Origin: Myxococcus stipitatus
Lineage (GTDB): Bacteria; Myxococcota; Myxococcia; Myxococcales; Myxococcaceae
Assembly: GCF_037414475.1 (NCBI RefSeq)
Contig: NZ_CP147913.1
Span: 2,418,001-2,482,000, forward strand
Direction: 5' to 3'
DNA length: 64,000 nucleotides
Positions 17,909-26,377 of the stretch are shown here, in pieces (position 1 is the stretch's first letter; every line of letters begins with the position of its first letter). Below the pieces are notes generated by a model. That model did not search any database and was not told where the DNA came from. It saw nothing but the letters and a program-made list of their open reading frames with translations. Made by a program: the position numbers and the translations under genes.

Positions 17909-19807
17909 TCACTCAAACTCGCGCACCGCCCTCAGGGTGACGGAGGAAAAGACGCGAACCTCACCGGAGTCACCAACGCCGGATTCGATCTCCAGCCCAC
18001 GCCTCCCTGACGTATCTTGCAAATCTAGGCACACCGGGAAGGTTCCTTTGCTCGTGCGCGCTCGAGTCAGTCGGCCATAAAGCCGATCCCCCACAATGAG
18101 TCGCCCAAACACAAAGGTTCTGCCATCCAGCAGCCGGACCTGAGCAGCCCCCTCCTTCACCGTCATGACCTTAGGGGGCCCCTTGATTGGGAAAGTCGCG
18201 GTCTCCACATCCCCAATGCTCATGCCGAGCTTCTTCATGCCTTCGGTGGCCCCCTCCGGGCAGTCCTCCGGTTCAGGCGGAGGGCGCACCTGCGGGCCGG
18301 AGCACGCGAGCGTCGTGCAGACAGCAGCGGCCGTCATCATCTTGCGGATGCTGCCTGTGCCCTTCTTCGAAGGCTGCTGCGAGGGCGGCGCACTCTCGGT
18401 ATTCATCATCGTCACGGTGGCAGAAACCTCGGAGAGCGTCGCGGGAGAAGCGACGGCCGCAGGTGTTGCCTCCGGCCCTGTAGGAGCTGCGGCCCGGCCA
18501 GCTTGAGGTTTCTTTGCATATGCCGCTACTTCCTGACTCTGTCGGCCCGCCCCTTCTCCGCGCGGGGCAGCTTCCCTCTGACTCCAGGAGAGCGCCACCA
18601 CCACGGCAATCCCCAGAAGGCCCACTCCAATGGCCGCCCAGCGCCTTCCGTGCAGAGCCTGAGGCCACGGGCGTTCCTGCACGTTGCGCCTTAGCGCCGC
18701 CTCCTGGAGGCCCAAGTCCGCATCATCTTCGGCCCCCTCATCGCGAGGGAGCACCAGGACCTCGACTCCGACGGCGGCAGCCTGGTCCGCATCGACAAGG
18801 GCTGGCGCTGGCCGCCTCCCACGACGGGGGCGGTGTAGCGGGTCATTCATCCACTTCGCCAGCGGGTCAACATTCCCCTCCGTCGTGGCCGTTGCGGGGC
18901 CATACGCGTCACATAGGGGGACGTCCCATGACTCGTCAGCCCCGGACAGCGCAGCCTCCAGCACAGCGCACAACGCCCATGCATCTTGGTAGCGGGCCTT
19001 GGTGTCCTTCTCCAAGAGGCGCATGCACACGTCGCTCAGTGCTTGCGGCACCCGCCCATTCTCTTCTCGCGGCGACACCGGAGTGTCAGAGATGACGGCG
19101 TTGATGAAGGACTGGTCATCCTCTGCCTCGAAGGGCACCCTCGCTGTGAGCAGGTGGTAGAGGACGACGCCCAACGCCCATAAGTCGTCCGTCGGGCCGG
19201 GGATGTAGCGCGCTCCGCGCACTCCGGAATGCTCCTCGAGGTAAAGCCAGGCCTCGGGAGGTCGGTACTCGGGCGTCCCAGGGGGCAGAATAGAGAGGGT
19301 GACACCTGGTGCGCCCTCGTAGTCCCCGACGCCATAGTCCACCAGAACTGCCAGGCCGTCGGAAGCACGCACCATGACGTTGGCTTCCTTCACGTCCCGG
19401 TGCACGACGCCGGCTTCGTGAGTGGCGGCCAGGGCCCGTGCCATGTCCAGCACCACCTTCAGCACGTGCCGCGCGGAGGGGTTCTCCTCCTTCGCCCACA
19501 CGTCCAGCTGTCGCCCCTCCACGTACTCCATGGCGATGACGGCAAACTCGGGCTCCGCCGAGGGCCAGTAGCCGAAGCCACGGATTCCGACGACGTTGGG
19601 GTGCCGCAGCCGCAGGAGGATGGACACCTCCCTCTCCACGTATCCACCCGCCCTGGGCAGGTGAAGTAGCTTCAACGCAGCGGGGTGGCCCTCACACGTA
19701 GCGCGGTACACGGTACCGAAGCCGCCGCGGCCCAACTGCTTCTCCACCGAGTAGCCCACCACCACGTCCCCAGGAGACAGCACGGCTGGAGGCCCATCGT
19801 CCCTCAT
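17909..19807 (-). CDS. Ser/Thr protein kinase with membrane helix and lipoprotein-like C-terminal domain
   Basis: 632 residues from the ATG at 19807 (GGGAGG four bases upstream). N-terminal Hanks kinase: GRGGFGTVY, AALKLL (Lys), HRDVKEANV, DYG in place of DFG, and GTPEYRPPE, so it is likely active. A single membrane helix (WAAIGVGLLGIAVVVALSW) lies about residue 375. The C terminus begins MMTAAAVCTTLACSGPQ, which looks like an intact lipoprotein signal, followed by a beta-rich domain. In related genomes I know this domain also as a stand-alone lipoprotein, so this gene looks like a fusion. Paired with DUF2381. Confidence 0.8.
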   Translation of the reverse strand: MRDDGPPAVLSPGDVVVGYSVEKQLGRGGFGTVYRATCEGHPAALKLLHLPRAGGYVEREVSILLRLRHPNVVGIRGFGYWPSAEPEFAVIAMEYVEGRQLDVWAKEENPSARHVLKVVLDMARALAATHEAGVVHRDVKEANVMVRASDGLAVLVDYGVGDYEGAPGVTLSILPPGTPEYRPPEAWLYLEEHSGVRGARYIPGPTDDLWALGVVLYHLLTARVPFEAEDDQSFINAVISDTPVSPREENGRVPQALSDVCMRLLEKDTKARYQDAWALCAVLEAALSGADESWDVPLCDAYGPATATTEGNVDPLAKWMNDPLHRPRRGRRPAPALVDADQAAAVGVEVLVLPRDEGAEDDADLGLQEAALRRNVQERPWPQALHGRRWAAIGVGLLGIAVVVALSWSQREAAPRGEGAGRQSQEVAAYAKKPQAGRAAAPTGPEATPAAVASPATLSEVSATVTMMNTESAPPSQQPSKKGTGSIRKMMTAAAVCTTLACSGPQVRPPPEPEDCPEGATEGMKKLGMSIGDVETATFPIKGPPKVMTVKEGAAQVRLLDGRTFVFGRLIVGDRLYGRLTRARTSKGTFPVCLDLQDTSGRRGLEIESGVGDSGEVRVFSSVTLRAVREFE

Positions 19808-19998
19808 GACGCCTCCCACCTGTGCAATGCGGACTGCACCTTGCCGCATGCGGCTTCTCCCTCCCGGCAGCGCCACCACGCTACCAAAACCTGGAAGGAC
19901 ATGCCTCTCCTTCAGACAGGGAGACTACCTACTGGATTGCAAACTCGACGAATAACCTCTTACATTGGAGAGACACCCCCTCGCGCTTCGGGACTCCC

Positions 19999-20364
19999 AT
20001 GCCCGCCCAACTTCCAGATACCCCCCAGGACGAGCCGTTGGCCAACCTCGCCATCACCATCGGCACCCACGCCCGGGCAGCACGACTGCGCATGTTCCTC
20101 ACGCAAGCCGACGTCGCCCAGAAAGTGGGCCTCGTCCCAGCTGTCTATAGCCGCCTGGAGCGAGGGCAGATGCTGCCCAGCGTCCGCACACTCCACCGCC
20201 TCGCCACCGTCCTCTGCACCTCGACGGACGCCCTCATGGGCCACTGCGTCCGTCCCGAGCCACCTCCCGACTCGCCCTCCGTGAGGCTCCTGGTGCAGCA
20301 GGTGCGCCGACTGGATGCGCGCCGGGTAAGGGCCGTTCTGCAGTTGCTGCAGTCCATGCGGTGA
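19999..20364 (+). CDS. XRE-family HTH regulator (copy 1)
   Basis: 121 residues from the ATG at 19999. The HTH (TQADVAQKVGLVPAVYSRLERGQMLPSVRTL) is Cro/CI-like and nearly identical in its recognition region to the regulator encoded just downstream. A short helical tail (LLVQQVRRLDARRVRAVLQL) may dimerise. It is divergent from the kinase gene. Probably a DNA-binding repressor; target unknown. Confidence 0.75.
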   Translation: MPAQLPDTPQDEPLANLAITIGTHARAARLRMFLTQADVAQKVGLVPAVYSRLERGQMLPSVRTLHRLATVLCTSTDALMGHCVRPEPPPDSPSVRLLVQQVRRLDARRVRAVLQLLQSMR

Positions 20365-20370
20365 GTCACG

Positions 20371-20404
20371 CACCTGCCTGAGGAGAAGACTTCTCAGGTA
20401 TAAT
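20371..20404 (+). promoter_or_regulatory. Promoter and operator of XRE copy 2
   Basis: TATAAT at 20399-20404 lies 12 bases before the start codon, implying a nearly leaderless mRNA. An imperfect inverted repeat (CCTGAGGAGAAG / CTTCTCAGG) overlaps its upstream edge. TCTCAGGTA (20392-20400) recurs at 22448-22456 upstream of the leftward kinase gene, suggesting a shared operator. Confidence 0.5.
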
Positions 20405-20416
20405 GCGCCTCACCTC

Positions 20417-20770
20417 ATGGACCAGGACTTGGCAATCACCATTGGCGCGACAGCCCGTGCCGCCCGAGAGCAGTTGGGTCTCACCCAGGCCGACGTCGCG
20501 GAACGCGTGGGGCTGGTGGCCCCCGTGTACAGCCGCCTTGAGCGCGGGCAGATGCTGCCCAGCGTCCCCACCCTGTACCGGCTGTGCACCGAACTCAACG
20601 TGTCCCCAGTCGCACTCCTGGGCCTTGCCGAGTCGGCCCAGGGCGTGAAAGGGGCGCGCGCCAAAGAGGAAGACACGCAGTCCTTGCGCCGACTGCTGTA
20701 CCTCGCACGGAAGTTGGACGAGGGGAAACTGGACGCCCTCGTCCACGTCGCCACGGAGCTGAGTCGCTGA
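20417..20770 (+). CDS. XRE-family HTH regulator (copy 2)
   Basis: 117 residues. HTH LTQADVAERVGLVAPVYSRL, then ERGQMLPSVPTLYRLC; the same fold and much the same sequence as copy 1, so the two arose by duplication. A C-terminal helix (LRRLLYLARKLDEGKLDALV) follows. Its promoter shows TATAAT with an overlapping inverted repeat, compatible with autoregulation. Confidence 0.8.
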   Translation: MDQDLAITIGATARAAREQLGLTQADVAERVGLVAPVYSRLERGQMLPSVPTLYRLCTELNVSPVALLGLAESAQGVKGARAKEEDTQSLRRLLYLARKLDEGKLDALVHVATELSR

Positions 20771-20858
20771 CGAGGGAGGCGGGAATCTACGACTCGCCGA
20801 GGTCCTTCAACTCCTCATTCACCTCGGCGAGTTGCTCCTCCAGTCGCTTCTTCCGCCC

Positions 20859-21170
20859 TCAGAGGAGGGACACCTCGTCCAGCCCCGCGTCTTCATCACG
20901 TCGACGCTCCTTCGGAGCGTCAGCCACCACATCTTCACGCAGCTCCACCGTGAGGACATCTCCCGCCCGGACGGCCGCGTCGTACCACGTGAGGAACTCA
21001 CGGAAGTCCCCACCCGCCGAGCCACCGACGTTGAGGGTCAGCTCTGGGTTGGCGTTGGACTCGTCATGGGGACGGCGCACCCACGTCAGAATGGTGGAGA
21101 CGACACCGAAGCCCGGCACCCCCGCCGTGGTGAGGTACCGGCCATTCAGCGAAACTCGAAAGCAGAGCAT
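20859..21170 (-). CDS. Small beta-rich protein, truncated by an in-frame stop
   Basis: 103 residues starting FRVSLNGRYLTTAGVPGFG. This N-terminal motif belongs to a small-protein family I know from myxobacterial genomes; function unknown. The TGA at 20859-20861 is followed in the same frame by a sensible coiled coil (RKKRLEEQLAEVNEELKDL) ending at a TAG at 20788. The original gene therefore probably spanned 20788-21170, and the stop is a point mutation or a read-through site. Downstream on the minus strand of the kinase-like gene, six bases apart. Confidence 0.6.
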   Translation of the reverse strand: MLCFRVSLNGRYLTTAGVPGFGVVSTILTWVRRPHDESNANPELTLNVGGSAGGDFREFLTWYDAAVRAGDVLTVELREDVVADAPKERRRDEDAGLDEVSLL

Positions 21171-21176
21171 ACGGGC

Positions 21177-22325
21177 CTATTCCTTCTCGGGGCCTACCAA
21201 TTCGTGCGCCTCCAGTCCTTCTGGGTAGAGTCCTGCTTCGCCAAACTCCACCTTGTCGCGCATGCTGCTACCTTCGGAAAGCACCCGCGCGGTCTCTACC
21301 ACCGCGTCCTGTCTGGAATAAGACTCCCCCCTCAGCGACTGGACTACACGCAGGGCATCGCGCAGCTCCGCGGCCGACGCGAAGCGCTCCTCTGGGGCGA
21401 CACGCAGCGCTTTGTGGAGAATGGCCTTCACCTCCGGCGCCAGCGCCGCCACCGCCCTCTCGACGAAGTCTGGGCCGAAGCGAGAAAGCAACGCTCGCAT
21501 TTGCTTCAAGGGGAGCGACGGAATCGTCTCCACGCGAAGTCGTCGCTCCTGGGCAAACCGTGGCACATCCGCCACATCAAAGAGGTGAGTGCCCGTCAGG
21601 AGCTCTACCAACAGCACGCCCAGGCTGAAGACATCCGAGCGCGGAGAGAGGGGCTCGCGACGAATGTACTCCGGTGAGGCATACGCCACGTCCCCGCGGA
21701 CGAGGCTCGCCGGAGACTCCTCCCGCCCCACCAGCAGCGAATAGGCCGCGCCGAAGTTCATCAGTTTCACCTCTCCGTGCGGGCCCACGACGACATGCCG
21801 CGGGTTGACGTCCCTGTGGACAATCCCCAAGGGGCGGCCCTCTTCGTCCACCAACGTATGTGCATGGTGCAGCGCCTCCGCCAACTCCGCCCCAGCGTAG
21901 AGAGCGAAGTCCTCGGACATGGGCATCCCGCGCACCACGGACGCCGTCACCAGTGTCTCCAGGGAGGGGCCAGGCACGTACTCCATGACGACGTGAAGTG
22001 CGTCGTCGAAAAGCCCCACGTGGTGCACCTGCGCGATGGCTGGGTGGTTGAGGCGCATGGCCAACTGCACCTCCTCCACCAGCCTTCGCCTGCGCATATG
22101 AGTGCTGGGGCTCGGCAACCGCCGGACGAAGCAGCGGCCCGACGGGGCCTCCTTCCGTACCCTCCGCTGGGCCAGCAACAACACCTCTCCTGACTGGCGT
22201 CTCTCCAACTCCTGCAGCGCCTCGTACCGCACCTCACCCACATTGAAGAGGAAGTGAGGCTGGAAGGGCGGTGCGACGGAGTGAGGAAACTCGTCGGTGC
22301 TGACTTCATCAGTGGAAATGGCCAT
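21177..22325 (-). CDS. Kinase-like protein lacking the DFG aspartate
   Basis: 382 residues from the ATG at 22325 (GGAGG about ten bases upstream). The fold of a Hanks kinase is clear: HVVMEYVPG hinge, HRDVNPRHVVV catalytic loop, ASPEYIRREPLSPRSDVFSLG. But the Mg-binding DFG is NFG (KLMNFGAAYS), and the beta-3 lysine position reads FVRRL. It may be a pseudokinase or a weak kinase. No membrane helix is seen. Upstream lies TCTCAGGTA, shared with the XRE promoter, so the two may be co-regulated. Confidence 0.75.
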   Translation of the reverse strand: MAISTDEVSTDEFPHSVAPPFQPHFLFNVGEVRYEALQELERRQSGEVLLLAQRRVRKEAPSGRCFVRRLPSPSTHMRRRRLVEEVQLAMRLNHPAIAQVHHVGLFDDALHVVMEYVPGPSLETLVTASVVRGMPMSEDFALYAGAELAEALHHAHTLVDEEGRPLGIVHRDVNPRHVVVGPHGEVKLMNFGAAYSLLVGREESPASLVRGDVAYASPEYIRREPLSPRSDVFSLGVLLVELLTGTHLFDVADVPRFAQERRLRVETIPSLPLKQMRALLSRFGPDFVERAVAALAPEVKAILHKALRVAPEERFASAAELRDALRVVQSLRGESYSRQDAVVETARVLSEGSSMRDKVEFGEAGLYPEGLEAHELVGPEKE

Positions 22326-22755
22326 GGGCTGCACACCTCCAAGCAACGAATGGGACTTCGTCACACATCTCGCGCAGTCATTCTCCCGGGAGTAACGGCG
22401 CTGGGCGGTAGGCATACGAGGTGGTGGCGGGGCCGCGCCGCATCACCTCTCAGGTAAATCAAATGAGTCACCTGACAAGTAACACAGCGGCGAGCCCATG
22501 GGAAGTCATCGCAGCGCACTGCCAGCGAAGCGCCCGGGAATGAGTCCTCCCGTCAACGCCCCTTGCCGCCCCCTCACACGGGGTACCTCGAGGGGCTTGC
22601 ATGGACGCCACTCCGAGGCTCCACGTGCCCTCTCCTCCTCAAAAGGCAGTCACAGGCCTCGGTGTACCGGACGCAGCCAACATGCCCCCCCAAGAAGCAC
22701 CTGCAAGAAAGACAGCGGTGGGCTGGGCGTGTTGAGGCCCACCCGCCACCTGTCG
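22326..22755. other. Gene-free stretch upstream of the kinase-like gene
   Basis: About 430 bases. It contains TCTCAGGTA at 22448-22456, shared with the promoter of the second XRE gene, and a neighbouring CACCTGACAAG. Nothing else recognised. It separates the regulator genes from the recombinase operon. Confidence 0.4.
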
Positions 22756-23187
22756 CTATGCCGCGTCCACCTTCTCGTAGGGGCGCACCACCTGCTTCCC
22801 GTCCCCGTGGCGCTCCAGCGTCACCGTCCCCGCCTTCTCATTCACGGCAGTCACTACCGCCGTAAACCTGCCGCGTCCCTGCTTGTAGTGGACTTCCTGC
22901 CCCTGTTTGAAAGGCGCCGCGCTGGCATCCGATTCCGGCGCCGTCGCGGCTGCCCTCTCCTTCCGGGGGCGTCCACGCTTCTTCGGAGAAGCTTTGCCGG
23001 TTTCCCGGCGCCGCCTCGGCGCCGGAGGCGTGGCATGCGCTGGCGCTGGCACAACCGAAGCTCGGTCAGCCGTGGGTACCCCCAAGTACTGGGCAATCCG
23101 CTCGAGGAGCTCCACCTGCCGCCCCAACGTCTTCCCCACTTCCTCCGCCACCACGACTCGAATGGCGCTCATCATGTCGTTCTGCAT
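22756..23187 (-). CDS. Small basic protein with AT-hook-like motif
   Basis: 143 residues from the ATG at 23187; a GTG at 23256 is possible. N-terminal helix (VVVAEEVGKTLGRQVELLER), a Pro/Ala/Lys linker containing KKRGRPRKERA, an AT-hook core (GRP), and a C-terminal beta module (YKQGRGRFTAVVTAVNEKAG). It is probably a DNA-binding accessory protein. It lies 110 bases downstream of the recombinase operon on the same strand. Confidence 0.55.
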   Translation of the reverse strand: MQNDMMSAIRVVVAEEVGKTLGRQVELLERIAQYLGVPTADRASVVPAPAHATPPAPRRRRETGKASPKKRGRPRKERAAATAPESDASAAPFKQGQEVHYKQGRGRFTAVVTAVNEKAGTVTLERHGDGKQVVRPYEKVDAA

Positions 23188-23296
23188 GCGCTCTCGCTCT
23201 CCTCGAGGGGCCTCCCGGCCCGCATATTCCTCAACACCCCAGACAGCCTCTTGCACTCACGTTACACCAAGGAATCCGCGTACTCCGACTCCACTC

Positions 23297-23719
23297 TCAG
23301 AATGAAGCCTTCAGCTCGCACCAGCGCTGACGCTGCGCCGCCCACGTTCCTGCGCGTACAACGGTCCGGAGGACTCTCTCGCCGACAGGCTCGTCCCCAT
23401 CCACCGCCTCGAGGAACAGCAGCTCCTCCTGGATGTCGGGCGCCAGCAGACGCAAGTCCAGCAGGTACGTCAGACGCGCCCGGGTGAGTCCCAATTGGAG
23501 TGCCACAGTCGCTGCGTTCCGCAGCTTCCCCCGGTTGATGGCCGCCTCCAGGTGGTGAGCAAGGGCCACCATTCGTGCAACGTTGGACGGCCGCCTCGAC
23601 TCCTCGCGCGGGGGAGATTTGGGCCCCTCGACGAACGAGACGCCCATCCGACGGACGCGGTGAAACTGTGCGCGGAGGAGGCCCACTTCCGCTGGCAAGG
23701 ATTCGAGGCTCGTGCTCAT
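23297..23719 (-). CDS. HTH protein associated with serine recombinase
   Basis: 140 residues, starting inside the recombinase stop codon (ATGA overlap). The core VARMVALAHHLEAAINRGK, ATVALQLGLTRARLTYLLDL, LLAPDIQEELLFLE is a ParB/KorB-like HTH. The same small protein often follows large serine recombinases in islands that also carry DUF2924. It may guide the recombinase or regulate its operon. Confidence 0.7.
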   Translation of the reverse strand: MSTSLESLPAEVGLLRAQFHRVRRMGVSFVEGPKSPPREESRRPSNVARMVALAHHLEAAINRGKLRNAATVALQLGLTRARLTYLLDLRLLAPDIQEELLFLEAVDGDEPVGERVLRTVVRAGTWAAQRQRWCELKASF

Positions 23720-25275
23720 GCCGCTGCATCCCCGCGCGTGGCCACACCACCGTCACCGGCCTGAGCCAGGTACACGTCGACGCAGCCCGTCACCTCATTC
23801 GCCACCACCCGGCCGATGAGCGCGCGCAGCAGTCTCCCTCGGTTGGCAGGGACGAGTGCGTCCCACACAGCATCGAAGTCCGCGAGGGATTGAGCAACCC
23901 ACGCAGCCTCCAACTTCTCACCCTTCGTGGCGTCCAAGCCGCGCTCCACTTCCGCCACTCGCTTCTCCAAGCCCATGGCTTCCTCCTCCGCAGCCATCAG
24001 CTTTGCCTCGACGACGCGCCGGGCAGGCCCCTCCAAGTGCGAAAGCGAGTCGACCCACTTCGCCGACTCCTTGGAGAGCCGGGCCAACTCCTTCGGCAAC
24101 TGCGCGCGCTCGGCACGGAGGGCCTGGTGCTTCTCCTCCAATCGCGCAGTGAGGCGCGCGTATACATCCCCCGAAAGGGGGCCGCTCACTGCGGCCTCGC
24201 GGAGTCGCGCGACGACAAAGTCCTCCAAGGCCGCTGCCGCCATGGGGGCGGACAGACAGGCGCCCCGCCCTTGCTTGTCCCGGGTGGTGCAGCGGTAGTA
24301 GCGGTACTCGCGCGTGCCCTTGCGGCTGCTGCCGGGCGTCATCGCCGCCCCACAGAGGCCGCAGTGCAGCAGGCCCCGCAACACGTAGTCGGGGTTGCGT
24401 CCGTGAGACTGGCCGCCGAAGCGACGGCCATCCAACATCGCCTGAGCCCGATGGAAGGCGTCCTCATCCACAATGGCCGGGTGCTCTCCTGGGTGCGTCT
24501 CCGCCCCGTAGGAAATCAGGCCGACGTAGAGGGGGTTGCGCAACAGCCGCAGGGCATCCTGCGTCGTCCAGGGACGAGCGCCTTGGGAGTGGCCGCTTCG
24601 GTTCGCATACCGCTTCGTCTGCCGCCCCCGCTCATTGAGGAGCTGCGCCACGCCTGAAGCCGTCCCGTGTCGGAGGTACAGCTCGAAGGCCTCCTTCACC
24701 ACCACGGCCTCGTACTCATTCACTGCGAGGCGCCTATCCACCACGTCGTAGCCCAACGGCACGCGCCCGCCCGTCCACTTCCCCTTGCGCCGCGCGGCGG
24801 CAATCTTGTCCCGCGTCCGTTCGGAAATCATCTCCCGCTCGAACTCGGCGAAGGACATCAGCATGTTCAACGTCAGGCGCCCCATCGCGTCGGCGGTGGA
24901 GAAGTTTTGCGTCACCGAGACGAAGGACACGTCGGACGCGTTGAAGCGCTCCATCACTTTCGCGAAGTCGAGGAGGGAGCGCGAGAGGCGGTCGACCTTG
25001 TAGACGACGACGATGTCCACCCGCCTCGCCTCCACGTCCTGAAGCAGTCGCTGGAAGGCGGGCCGCTCCAGGTTGGCACCCGTGAATCCGCCGTCGTCAT
25101 ACCTCTCGTTCACGAGAGTCCAGCCGGGCTGGCGCTGCACATAGGCCGCGCAGGTTTCGCGCTGGGCGTCGAGGGAGTTGAACTCCAGCTCCAATCCCGC
25201 AGCGGTCGACTTGCGGGTGTAGACGGCGCAGCGCCTCGCGTCCGTCGGAACCCGCGTCGGCTTGCGCGTCCTCAT
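23716..25275 (-). CDS. Large serine recombinase
   Basis: 519 residues. N-terminal resolvase/invertase domain with catalytic Ser23 in YTRKST and YKVDRLSRSLLDF; a recombinase domain (VNEYEAVVVKEAFELYL, LRNPLYVGLI); a zinc beta-ribbon (LHCGLCGAAMTPG ... YYRCTTRDKQGRGAC); and a C-terminal coiled coil (LEKRVAEVERGL). All parts of an integrase-type serine recombinase are present, so it should be able to insert and excise DNA at att sites. It is the last but one gene of an operon with four-base overlaps. Confidence 0.9.
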   Translation of the reverse strand: MRTRKPTRVPTDARRCAVYTRKSTAAGLELEFNSLDAQRETCAAYVQRQPGWTLVNERYDDGGFTGANLERPAFQRLLQDVEARRVDIVVVYKVDRLSRSLLDFAKVMERFNASDVSFVSVTQNFSTADAMGRLTLNMLMSFAEFEREMISERTRDKIAAARRKGKWTGGRVPLGYDVVDRRLAVNEYEAVVVKEAFELYLRHGTASGVAQLLNERGRQTKRYANRSGHSQGARPWTTQDALRLLRNPLYVGLISYGAETHPGEHPAIVDEDAFHRAQAMLDGRRFGGQSHGRNPDYVLRGLLHCGLCGAAMTPGSSRKGTREYRYYRCTTRDKQGRGACLSAPMAAAALEDFVVARLREAAVSGPLSGDVYARLTARLEEKHQALRAERAQLPKELARLSKESAKWVDSLSHLEGPARRVVEAKLMAAEEEAMGLEKRVAEVERGLDATKGEKLEAAWVAQSLADFDAVWDALVPANRGRLLRALIGRVVANEVTGCVDVYLAQAGDGGVATRGDAAA

Positions 25276-25472
25276 CTCCCCTCCGAGTCCCCTGGCGGAG
25301 AAGTCGACACACTGGCGCTCGAGGATGGCGGCGGCCCAGCGAGACGCTCGGCCACGGCCACCAGTCGCTCCACGTTGTCGTTGAGGCGCGCCAGCTCGCG
25401 AACGAGGCTCGGCATCGTCACCTGGTAGAAATCCTGCCCCATGTACGTCTGGAAGAACTCAGGGCCGCTCAT
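25272..25472 (-). CDS. Small protein between DUF2924 and recombinase
   Basis: 66 residues, overlapping both neighbours by ATGA, which makes it a genuine coupled gene. A predicted helix (LVRELARLNDNVERLVAVAE) looks like a short coiled coil; the tail is Ser/Pro-rich. Function unknown; it may assist the recombinase. Confidence 0.65.
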   Translation of the reverse strand: MSGPEFFQTYMGQDFYQVTMPSLVRELARLNDNVERLVAVAERLAGPPPSSSASVSTSPPGDSEGR

Positions 25473-26107
25473 GGCGTCACCTCCTTGGAATTCCCTTCAT
25501 TGAGGCCGAAGAAGGTGAAGCCGTTCCACGTCGTCCCTGTCACCTGCCTAGCGATGCTGGAGAGGCTGCGGTGCAGCTTGCCCTCGTACTCGAAGCTGCC
25601 CTCCCGCACCGTCACCCTGAGCTCCGTGCCTCGGTACACACGCGTCAGTACGGTGCCGGGCGGCGGCAGCCGTGTGTCGCGGCTGTCTGGTGCAGCGGGC
25701 AGCGGTCCGGCAGCGGGCTTCTTCTCCACCTCCGCCTGCCGCATCCGCCAGCTCTCGGGCAGCGTGTCACCCAGTTCTGCAATGCGTGCCACGGCACGCG
25801 AGGAGAGGCCCCCTTCGGCCAGCTCCTGAATCCGGAAGGCCAGGCGCTTGCGCAGGTGAGGCGCATTGCGACTGCGCGTGGGCTCGCCGTACAGCTCCTC
25901 GTACTTCCTCGCCAACTCCGGCACCCGCATCTGGGCCAGTGCGGCCAATTGCTGTGGCACGTCCGCCAACTGCTTGCGCGCGGCGCGAACAGTCCCTCTC
26001 TCCGCCATGGTGATGTCTCCTTCGTCCGGGGCCACCGGCCCTCGGGCGAAGTGCATGGACGCTCTGTCCCGGGGAGAAGACAAGTCGAGAGTCTGCGTTT
26101 CAGCCAT
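25469..26107 (-). CDS. DUF2924 domain protein
   Basis: 212 residues from the ATG at 26107 with GAGGAG eight bases upstream. The C-terminal signature LPPPGTVLTRVYRGTEL, FEYEGKLHRSLSSIARQ, TGTTWNGFTFFGL identifies DUF2924, a family that accompanies serine recombinases on mobile islands. The repeated-looking end suggests DNA binding. Part of the recombinase operon. Confidence 0.8.
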   Translation of the reverse strand: MAETQTLDLSSPRDRASMHFARGPVAPDEGDITMAERGTVRAARKQLADVPQQLAALAQMRVPELARKYEELYGEPTRSRNAPHLRKRLAFRIQELAEGGLSSRAVARIAELGDTLPESWRMRQAEVEKKPAAGPLPAAPDSRDTRLPPPGTVLTRVYRGTELRVTVREGSFEYEGKLHRSLSSIARQVTGTTWNGFTFFGLNEGNSKEVTP

Positions 26108-26285
26108 GGGTGTGCTCCTCTTCCTTCGACGTCGGTGCTTGCGCATGGCGACGAAGCCACAACTCCCAGAGGGCCTCAGTCAGCACATCGACAGCATCGT
26201 CGTGTCGCTGCTGTTGGGTGCTGACGGGCCCCGGGGATGAATCCTCAACCTCGTCCTGCTTCGACACTCTCGGCGCCATCTCCAT
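26100..26285 (-). CDS. Small first protein of the recombinase operon
   Basis: 61 residues from the ATG at 26285, overlapping the DUF2924 gene by eight bases. It contains a helix VDVLTEALWELWLRRHAQ. A small protein of this type often starts recombinase-DUF2924 operons. No motif of known function. Confidence 0.55.
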   Translation of the reverse strand: MEMAPRVSKQDEVEDSSPGPVSTQQQRHDDAVDVLTEALWELWLRRHAQAPTSKEEEHTHG

Positions 26286-26377
26286 GACAAATTCACCTGT
26301 AAGGCATTGGGGGGACATACCCACGCGTCTCCTCGCCCCACGGCTGCCGGCCGTAGGGCACTCACCTCCCGGGCTGG

